Below, piece by piece: positions 34,836 through 40,569 of a DNA stretch of 40,569 nucleotides. The notes below the pieces were generated by a model. That model had not been told where the DNA came from and searched no databases. It worked only from the letters and a program-made list of their open reading frames with translations. The stretch's first letter is position 1; the number at the start of each line of letters is the position of its first letter. A program made the translations under genes and the position numbers. The stretch lies in NCBI GenBank assembly GCA_020073365.1, contig JAIQFL010000068.1, forward strand, positions 1-40,569, given 5' to 3'. This DNA is from Terriglobia bacterium (lineage in GTDB: Bacteria; Acidobacteriota; Terriglobia; Bryobacterales; Bryobacteraceae).

Positions 34836-35149
34836 CTCACCGACGCCGGAATCTCGATAGCCTTGCCCGACATCACCGCTCCTGCGTTGTTCTTCTTCAG
34901 CAGGTCGTTGATCTCCGGGATCTGGCGCTCGATGAATCCGTTGACATCGCCCAGGTCTTTCAGAAACTCGGCCTTCAGCTCGTTGAAGTGCTCCACCTGG
35001 TACGGCGTGGGCGCGGCTAAAACGCGATCGACCGCTCCCAGCAGTTGAGCCAGCCGGTCAACCAGCCGAGGGCCCTGTGGGCCGGACTTCTCCAAACCTC
35101 GACGGGCCGTGGTATGATCTTCGCCACAGTAGATGTGCTGGACCGTCAA
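34836..35149 (-). pseudogene. C-terminal remnant of a VPS10/sortilin-type glycosyl hydrolase-like protein
   Basis: The 418-base gap after the Gfo/Idh/MocA gene codes, on the minus strand, for RLVDRLAQLLGAVDRVL, APTPYQVEHFNELKAEFLKD and IPEINDLLKKNNAGAVMSG, then KAIEIP. This resembles the last residues of the large secreted sortilin-like or BNR-repeat proteins of Acidobacteria, which end with a helical segment of the type APTxxQ...DIPALNxLLRKxN. The bulk of such a protein (about 900 residues) is missing, and no stop codon follows KAIEIP before the degenerate hairpin. I rate it a relic; the family match is from memory. Confidence 0.5.
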
Positions 35150-35214
35150 CGGTGGCCAGCCATCGAGTAACGGGAAGGTGACCTTCTCGAATCATCTTTG
35201 CGAAAGGAACCACA

Positions 35215-35685
35215 ATGCGTAAACAACTGATCAAAGTGTCCCTAATCTTAGCGGCTGCGGCCCTCACGGCCTTTGGCGCAGACAACACAGTCGGCACGTG
35301 GAAGCTGAACGTCGCGAAATCGAAATACACACCTGCACCTATGCCGGTCAAAAGCCTCACCACCACACGCGAAGCATCGGAGGGCGGCATAAAGGTCACG
35401 AACACGGGCGAACAGGCTGACGGCACGCCGATCAACGCCAGCTACACAGCGAAATATGACGGCACGGAGGTCAAGGTCACGGGCAACGCACCCTACGACA
35501 CCATCGCGCTTAAGCAGGTAAACGCCAACACCCTGACTGACGAGCGCAAGAAGACGGGTGGGTCATACAAGGCCACAGGTCGCACCGTGATCTCGAATGG
35601 CGGCAAGACAATGACGACGACGGCCAAGGGCACGAATGCCGATGGTAAGGCCTTCACGAGCACTTTCGTTTTTGACAAACAGTAG
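35215..35685 (+). CDS. Small secreted hypothetical protein
   Basis: The 156-residue protein has a signal peptide (KVSLILAAAALTAFGA) and a mature part beginning NTVGTWKLNVAKSKYTPAP, followed by alternating beta-strand patterns (GGIKVTNTGEQADG, YTAKYDGTEVKVTG). It ends with NADGKAFTSTFVFDKQ. It resembles small acidobacterial lipocalin-like or beta-barrel secreted proteins with GTWKLNxAKSK near the N-terminus; no function is known to me. AAAGGA precedes ATG 35215. It is convergent with the GH5 gene. Coding status is good. Confidence 0.75.
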   Translation: MRKQLIKVSLILAAAALTAFGADNTVGTWKLNVAKSKYTPAPMPVKSLTTTREASEGGIKVTNTGEQADGTPINASYTAKYDGTEVKVTGNAPYDTIALKQVNANTLTDERKKTGGSYKATGRTVISNGGKTMTTTAKGTNADGKAFTSTFVFDKQ

Positions 35686-35739
35686 AAGCGGGCCTCGCAA
35701 TTGGATGAGAGCGCCGGCCGCGGTGACGGCCCCACGTGA

Positions 35740-36897
35740 TTATTTCACGTCGCCGTGCATGGCCGCTTTGGCGAACTCCCCGGACGCGTTGAGCTTGTAC
35801 TCCCAATTGCTGATGAGCGTGGGTCCCCATTCGGGATCGAAGCACCATACGGTCCAACTGATCCCTTTGCCCTCGAGATACTTGATGATCGCCGGCCCGA
35901 AGGCGGCTGCATTTCCGCTTCCGCGCCCCCCGGCGGCGGCCGGAGTGTTGGGAGGGCCAGCGGCGGGCGCCGGAGACCCCGGGGCTGGCGGCATCGCGAA
36001 TCCGCCGAATTCCGTCGCAATGATTGGGTACTTGGAGGCCGCGAAGCCGAAGTCTTCCTCCCATTTCGGTTCCCAAGGTTGGGACCTCTTGTTCGAATAG
36101 GGGTGCGTGGTATAGCCGATCCCCTCGGCGGCAATGGGGTTGAGACGCAGCGGCGTCAGATCGTACGCCCAATCGAATCCCGCTACCAGCGGGATGGCCT
36201 GCTGGTTGTTCGCCCGGATGACGGCGATCTCATCCTCGACGATTTGCTTCCATGCCTCCCAGGAGACCTTGCCAAACGCCGCCGGCTCGTTGAAAAGCTC
36301 GAAGAACGCCACCGTGTTGTGCCCGTTGTAGCGCCTGGACATGGCGCGCCAGAAAGCGAAGGTCTCCTCCTTCGTCGTGTCGTACATCGGGTCCTGAAAG
36401 ACCCCCGTCGTCAGGTTGCCGATCGAATGCCAGTCGATGATGATGTGCATGTCCAGGTCGGTGGCCCATTCGACGGCCTGGTCCAGCAGCTTGACGTATT
36501 CCGCCGGCGTCCTTTCCCGCCATGCGACGGGATGCACCGGAATGCGCAGCAGCGTCGTGCCCATCTCCTTCACTTTCGTAAAGTGATCTTTGCTCCAGTG
36601 TCCTTGCATCTCGAGCTTATCGGGATCGGAGATGGCCAGGCCCCGGAACAGCACGGTCTTCCCATCCGGATCGACAAATTTATTACCTTTGACGGAGATC
36701 AACGGCAGTTTCTTGGCGTCCGTGCGGTAGGGCTGCCCGCCGACGGGCCGGTCCCTCCACCATTCGTGGGTCCTCTTCGGCGCGGCGGCCGGCGCGGGTG
36801 CGGCGACTGGCGCAGGTACGGCGACCTGCGCCAGCGCCGCGGCGGAGAGCGACAGCAGCGCCGTGCCCACCGCAACCGTCCCAATCAGTCTCTTCAT
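35740..36897 (-). CDS. Secreted glycoside hydrolase family 5 (cellulase-like)
   Basis: GH5 enzymes cleave beta-glucans, mannans or related polymers. The 385-residue protein has a signal peptide (MKRLIGTVAVGTALL), a Pro/Ala-rich segment to about residue 42, then a TIM barrel. LLRIPVHP and HIIIDWHS are strands 3 and 4; the acid/base Glu204 is in FFELFNEP; TTHPYSNK is next; the nucleophile Glu296 is in IIATEFGG. A low-complexity Pro/Ala/Gly loop (about 302-328) inserts between strands 7 and 8, and WTVWCFDPEWGP closes the barrel. It starts 4 bases after the rhodanese stop, so cotranscription is likely. The family is strong; the substrate is unknown. Confidence 0.9.
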   Translation of the reverse strand: MKRLIGTVAVGTALLSLSAAALAQVAVPAPVAAPAPAAAPKRTHEWWRDRPVGGQPYRTDAKKLPLISVKGNKFVDPDGKTVLFRGLAISDPDKLEMQGHWSKDHFTKVKEMGTTLLRIPVHPVAWRERTPAEYVKLLDQAVEWATDLDMHIIIDWHSIGNLTTGVFQDPMYDTTKEETFAFWRAMSRRYNGHNTVAFFELFNEPAAFGKVSWEAWKQIVEDEIAVIRANNQQAIPLVAGFDWAYDLTPLRLNPIAAEGIGYTTHPYSNKRSQPWEPKWEEDFGFAASKYPIIATEFGGFAMPPAPGSPAPAAGPPNTPAAAGGRGSGNAAAFGPAIIKYLEGKGISWTVWCFDPEWGPTLISNWEYKLNASGEFAKAAMHGDVK

Positions 36898-36901
36898 CGC
36901 A

Positions 36902-37324
36902 TTACGGTTCCACGGGATATCCCTGGTCGATCCAGTCCGTCTTGAAATTGGTGGCGGAGTACATGGCCTTCACGCGCGTGAAGCCCAGTTGCTTCAATAG
37001 CTCGATGGCGGGTTTCACGTTGGGACACCTGTCCCAGGGGCAGCAGCCGCAGTAGATTACCAGGTCGCGATCGCGCGGCAGGTCTTTCACGGCGGCTTTG
37101 AGGGCATCCAGTCCTTCGGGTTTGCCGGCGGGGCCTCCGTACACGGAGCCGGGAATGTGGTGGCTGCGGTACAGGAGGTTGGGGCCGACCTGGATGATGG
37201 CGGGCCTGGCGGCTGGCGATCGGAGCTGCGCTGCGAGGTCCTTCGGTTGGATTACGGGGAGATCGGCCGCCAGTGCGACGGCCAGCAGGGCCAGTGCGGG
37301 GATGGAGATAAGGAAACGTTTCAC
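36902..37324 (-). CDS. Exported rhodanese-like protein with a Cys-rich active loop
   Basis: The 140-residue protein has a signal peptide (FLISIPALALLAVALAA) and a single rhodanese domain: AIIQVGP, HHIPGSVYGG and DLVIYCGCCPWDRCPN. The expected catalytic Cys is Cys92, but Cys94, Cys95 and Cys100 share the loop, unlike the usual single-Cys CxxGxR loop. It could carry persulfide, bind a metal, or work in thiol exchange in the periplasm. It starts at GTG 37324 with a weak SD and is cotranscribed with GH5. The role of this pairing is unclear. Confidence 0.83.
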   Translation of the reverse strand: MKRFLISIPALALLAVALAADLPVIQPKDLAAQLRSPAARPAIIQVGPNLLYRSHHIPGSVYGGPAGKPEGLDALKAAVKDLPRDRDLVIYCGCCPWDRCPNVKPAIELLKQLGFTRVKAMYSATNFKTDWIDQGYPVEP

Positions 37325-37427
37325 GAAGTTTACTGTAGCGCAAAGGAAACCACACGGGCAGGAATGACTGTGCTGCGGGGCTCACTCCTGTGAAGATATC
37401 GCCCAGTTTTCCACAACCCTAGCCCAT

Positions 37428-37440
37428 GTTCTAATAGAAC
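37428..37440. promoter_or_regulatory. Perfect palindrome GTTCTA-A-TAGAAC
   Basis: A 13-base palindrome with a single central A lies in the divergent gap between the rhodanese and SBBP genes, 26 bases before the SBBP ATG. It could be an operator; the GTTC...GAAC arms recall sites of LexA-type or other small dimeric repressors, but that is inference. Confidence 0.35.
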
Positions 37441-37466
37441 TTCACGGGTTTTTCTTGCTTAACCAT

Positions 37467-39599
37467 ATGCTTCGTCTGTCTCGCTTTGCGTTCTTCGTTG
37501 GCGCCGCTTCGATTCTGGCGGCGGCGGGGCGTCCTGTTGGCTCGGACCCCTCCGTCGCGCGAGCCACAGCGGCTCTGGCGCAACTGCCACTTCGCTTCGA
37601 GTCGAACCAGGGCCAAATGAACCCGGCAGTGCGCTACACTGCGCACGGCGCCGGCTACAACCTGTTCCTCACGGGACGCGGGCCTTCTCTATCGTTTGCC
37701 GGTTCCCACCGGGTGGATATCGCTTTGATGAATTCCAATCGGGCGCCGGAGATCGAACCGCTCGACCCCCTGGCTGCCCGCACCGATTACTTCCGGGGCA
37801 ACCGCGCGAACTGGCGCGCCAATGTTCCCAGTTACTCGCGCGTCCGTTATCGCGCGGTCTATCCGGGTGTGGACGTGGTCTACTACGGCAAGCAGAATCA
37901 ACTGGAGTACGATTTCGTGCTGCAGCCCGGTGCCGACCCGCGCGCCATCCGGATGAAATTCAGCGGGGCCGGCCATCTCAGCCTCTCGCCGGAAGGTGAT
38001 CTGGTTTTGGAAGCCGGCGGCGCCCGCATGGTTCAGAAGAAACCGTTCATCTATCAGGACCTTCCGGGGCAGGAGCATCCGGGAACCACGGTCCGCCGCC
38101 AGATCGCAGGGAACTACACCCTGCTGGGCCACAACATGGTCGGGTTACGTCTGGACCGCTATGATCGCACGCGAACTCTGGTGGTGGACCCCACCCTCAC
38201 CTACCTCACCTATCTGGGCGGCACCGGCACCGATAAGGTCCACGCCGTGAAACTGTTGCCGAACGGGCTGCTGTACATCGCCGCGGAAACCGACACGAAT
38301 ACGCTCCCGGGTCCCGACAACGCCTACGCCAGTTCCGACACGGGCTTGACCGACATTTGGGTCGGCGTGCTCGACACCACGCCCCAGGGTAACTTCGGAT
38401 TGGTCTACGCCAGCTATCTGGGCGGCACGAATCTGGACATCCCCTTGGCGCTTGACGTGGACTCCGCGGGAGTCATGTATCTTACGGGAACCACCACCTC
38501 CACGGACTTTCCCGTGACCGGCAATGCCTTTCAGCCCACCGGCGCCGGCGCCACCGTCGAAGCGTTCGTGGTGAAACTGGATCCCTCGCAGTCTGGCACG
38601 GCTTCGCTGGTGTACTCCAGCTTTCTGGGAGGACTTACTGGCGATGATAAAGGCAACGGCATCGCGGTGGATTCGAACGGAATGATTTACATCATCGGCA
38701 CCACCAAGTCCACGGACTTCCCGATAACCGCCAGTGCCTACCAGTCTGTGCTCTGGGCCGCGCAGGACACGTTCCTTTGCCAGGTAGACCCCAACGCCGG
38801 CGTGCTGGTGTATTCCACCTACCTGGGCGGCGAGGACCTGGACGAGGGCCGTGCCATCCTGGTGGGACAGAACGGCCTGGTCTACTTTGCCGCGTCCACG
38901 CTATCGACTCAGTTCCCCATGGCGGGTTATAACTACAGTGTTACACCATTCGGCGGCGCCGACATCATCATCGGGGTGATGGATATGACTAAGTCGGGGC
39001 AGGATTCGCTGGTCTATTCCACTTACTTCGGCGGTTCGGGGAACGATGAAGTGAGCAAGATCGCGTTCGACTCCAAGGGCAATCTCCTGGTGACCGGCTA
39101 TACATTGTCGGACGATTTCCCGGTCACCAAGGATGCCATGCAAAACAAATTCGCAGGCAATGGCGACGCCTTTGTGGCGGTGGTGAATCCGGCCAATGCC
39201 TTCCAGAGCTTTATGGTGTACTCCACCTACCTGGGCGGGTCCCACGGCGAGGCGGCCTACGGTATCGCAGGCGATAGCGCCGGCAACATCTACGTAACAG
39301 GCTATACGCTCTCCGCGGATTTTCCGGCTGCCAACGCAATTCAGCCACAATGGGCCAGCGGTACCGAGTTGTTCCTGACGAAGTTCCGGCCCGGCGTCGC
39401 GGGATACGGAGCCATTCAGTACTCGACGTATCTCGGCCTGTCGAGCACTTACGTGCCCACCGACATGGTAGTGGGTCCGGATGGAACAGCCTATGTGGTG
39501 GGGTACGCCGGTATTGGGTTGCCGTCCGCGGCGAATGCCTTACAGGGCGGCGGATTTGCGGGAAGCATGGATGGGTTCCTGCTGGTAGTGTCACAGTAG
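37467..39599 (+). CDS. Secreted SBBP-repeat beta-propeller protein with DUF7948-like N-domain
   Basis: The 710-residue protein has a signal peptide (RLSRFAFFVGAASILAAAG). Residues about 35-230 form the N-terminal domain often found before SBBP repeats: LRFESNQGQMNPAVRYTAHG, YSRVRYRAVYPGVDVVYYG, YDFVLQPGADP. Then come seven units starting Y-S/A-T/S-Y-L-GG (YLTYLGG, YASYLGG, YSSFLGG, YSTYLGG, YSTYFGG, YSTYLGG and a worn YSTYLGL) spaced about 50-70 residues apart, with VTGYTLSDDFPVT-like partners, i.e. probably a seven-bladed propeller. It may bind surface or extracellular ligands; its role is unknown. ATG 37467 is taken; a TTG at 37455 is also open and neither has a clear SD. Confidence 0.85.
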   Translation: MLRLSRFAFFVGAASILAAAGRPVGSDPSVARATAALAQLPLRFESNQGQMNPAVRYTAHGAGYNLFLTGRGPSLSFAGSHRVDIALMNSNRAPEIEPLDPLAARTDYFRGNRANWRANVPSYSRVRYRAVYPGVDVVYYGKQNQLEYDFVLQPGADPRAIRMKFSGAGHLSLSPEGDLVLEAGGARMVQKKPFIYQDLPGQEHPGTTVRRQIAGNYTLLGHNMVGLRLDRYDRTRTLVVDPTLTYLTYLGGTGTDKVHAVKLLPNGLLYIAAETDTNTLPGPDNAYASSDTGLTDIWVGVLDTTPQGNFGLVYASYLGGTNLDIPLALDVDSAGVMYLTGTTTSTDFPVTGNAFQPTGAGATVEAFVVKLDPSQSGTASLVYSSFLGGLTGDDKGNGIAVDSNGMIYIIGTTKSTDFPITASAYQSVLWAAQDTFLCQVDPNAGVLVYSTYLGGEDLDEGRAILVGQNGLVYFAASTLSTQFPMAGYNYSVTPFGGADIIIGVMDMTKSGQDSLVYSTYFGGSGNDEVSKIAFDSKGNLLVTGYTLSDDFPVTKDAMQNKFAGNGDAFVAVVNPANAFQSFMVYSTYLGGSHGEAAYGIAGDSAGNIYVTGYTLSADFPAANAIQPQWASGTELFLTKFRPGVAGYGAIQYSTYLGLSSTYVPTDMVVGPDGTAYVVGYAGIGLPSAANALQGGGFAGSMDGFLLVVSQ

Positions 39600-39656
39600 C
39601 TCGGCTACGCTCGTGGGGTTGGGGGCTGGGAAAGGACGCTCGCTTCGCCACCACCG

Positions 39657-39850
39657 TTACCGTTGTAACTCACCCTTCTCAGGCACGCCGCGCTCGTCGA
39701 GCAGTTGCGTGGACGAAGCCGGCCCGAGGACGTTCCAGTCCCGTAGCGCCCAGACCACTTTCTTGTCCGGAGTCACTTCGACCAACTGCATTGGGCCAGT
39801 CCGCCAGCGGGAGACTTCCGGCCCAGTTGTTGATCAAAGACAGGGAGAAG
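39657..39850 (-). pseudogene. C-terminal remnant of a beta-propeller (PQQ/WD-like) protein
   Basis: In the 318-base gap after the SBBP gene, the minus strand reads QLVEVTPDKKVVWALRDWNV, LGPASSTQLLDERGVPEKGE and LQR before a stop at 39657-39659. This is how many acidobacterial and planctomycete PQQ-like propeller proteins end. The preceding INNWAGSLPLADWPN is in the neighbouring frame, showing a frame break near 39790. No start or upstream repeats remain, so it is a relic. The family match is from memory. Confidence 0.55.
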
Positions 39851-39917
39851 GCACCATGCATTTGGTGGCGGCCGTGACGGATGGTGAGCGGCGTCCCCGA
39901 TCGATAAACTGGACGGT

Positions 39918-40569
39918 ATGGCAGGAGACTTCACGGCAGAGTTGGTGGCATGCCTGGGAGACCCGGTCCGCGAGAACCCCACGGGCGTAATGCAAGAGGC
40001 GGCGTTCCGCGCGCTAGGGCTCAATTGGCGATACCTGACGATCGCGGTGCCTCCCGCTAACTTGCGCGATGCCGTCACCGGGATCCGCGCGTTCGGGATG
40101 CGCGGCGCTAACCTGACCATCCCGCACAAGGTAGCCGTCATGGACCATCTCGACCAAATCGCGCCGGACGCGGCTCTGATCGCCGTCAACACGGTGCGGC
40201 GCGAGGGCGATCGCCTGATCGGTGAAAATACCGATGGCAAAGGCTTCCTCCGCGGCCTCCGCTTGGATGCACGGGTGGAGCCCAAAGGGAAACGCGCCGT
40301 GGTTCTGGGCGCAGGCGGCGCTGCCCGCGCCATCGTCACCGAGCTGGCTTTGGCGGGCGCTTCCGATATCCTGATAGTGAATCGGTCCATCCAGCGAGGG
40401 GAACGGATGGTGGCCGAACTGGCGCAGAAAACCAAGGCGCCGATCCGCTTTGCAGCCTGGCTTGGAACCTTCCGAATTCCGCCGGACATCGATCTCCTGG
40501 TGAATGCCACCTCCATCGGTCTTTACCCGGACGTCGGCGCCATGCCGGCGATCGATTTGAGCCGTGCCG
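39918..40569 (+). CDS. AroE-like shikimate dehydrogenase family protein (partial at right edge)
   Basis: Shikimate dehydrogenase reduces 3-dehydroshikimate with NADPH. The visible 217 residues hold GANLTIPHK with the catalytic Lys71, AVNTV, and GENTDGKG with Asp106, then the NADP-binding VVLGAGGAARAIVTELALAG. But the N-terminal substrate motif, normally GxPxxHSxSPxMHNAAF, reads GDPVRENPTGVMQEAAF; both shikimate-binding Ser positions are changed (Asn20 and Thr22). It may be an AroE paralogue acting on a related acid such as quinate. The gene continues beyond the window. No strong SD is seen. The superfamily is certain; the substrate is uncertain. Confidence 0.8.
   Translation, partial: MAGDFTAELVACLGDPVRENPTGVMQEAAFRALGLNWRYLTIAVPPANLRDAVTGIRAFGMRGANLTIPHKVAVMDHLDQIAPDAALIAVNTVRREGDRLIGENTDGKGFLRGLRLDARVEPKGKRAVVLGAGGAARAIVTELALAGASDILIVNRSIQRGERMVAELAQKTKAPIRFAAWLGTFRIPPDIDLLVNATSIGLYPDVGAMPAIDLSRA

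Noticed and set aside
35755..36945. 396-codon plus-strand frame opposite GH5
   Set aside because: GH5 motifs and signal peptide are on the minus strand; this is a shadow.

Overview
The window is GC-rich bacterial chromosome, most probably Acidobacteriota and perhaps the Solibacter/Bryobacter branch. This is inferred from gene content: secreted SBBP beta-propeller proteins, DUF6152 cassettes, Gly/Pro-rich TonB C-terminal proteins, Tat-exported Gfo/Idh/MocA oxidoreductases, many secreted hydrolases, and remnants of TonB-dependent receptors. No rRNA, tRNA, CRISPR array or prophage is visible.

Layout. 1-5 kb: the start of an NtrC-like response regulator, then a penicillin-acylase-family protein facing a CocE/NonD-type hydrolase and a small membrane protein. 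5-9 kb: a GIY-YIG-like protein, a decayed TonB receptor, glcD, a small Cys-motif protein, galU and a ferredoxin. 9-12 kb: a decayed zeta-like kinase with a small upstream gene, then queD and a DinG-type helicase. 12-16 kb is the most rearranged part: an AAA ATPase whose partner gene is broken by an IS1380-family fragment, an FGE-sulfatase/TonB-C fusion protein, a second TonB-receptor remnant and a Fic/Doc-like protein. 16-21 kb: a short siroheme-synthase-like dehydrogenase, Pal, an overlapping histidine kinase/LuxR regulator pair, and an APC permease. 21-30 kb: M28 peptidase, a GH32/cupin/SDR run, a PQQ-repeat protein, aldo/keto reductase, EEP-family protein, esterase and a SpoIIE-type phosphatase. 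30-37.5 kb: a three-gene DUF6152 cassette, a Gfo/Idh/MocA protein, a small secreted protein, GH5 and rhodanese. 37.5-40.6 kb: an SBBP propeller protein and the start of a divergent AroE-like gene.

The content suggests a heterotrophic soil-type bacterium investing in exported degradation of fructans, glucans, esters and peptides/amides. Regulation is local: many genes stand alone, with short operons (DUF6152 trio, SDR-cupin, GH5-rhodanese, kinase-regulator).

Two themes stand out. First, the window holds at least six gene remnants, several with a readable lesion: a 7-bp tandem duplication, an apparent in-frame internal deletion, an IS fusion and frame breaks. Second, small hairpin repeats sit in three gaps between converging reading frames. 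All homology calls come from reading translated sequence from memory; no searches were run.
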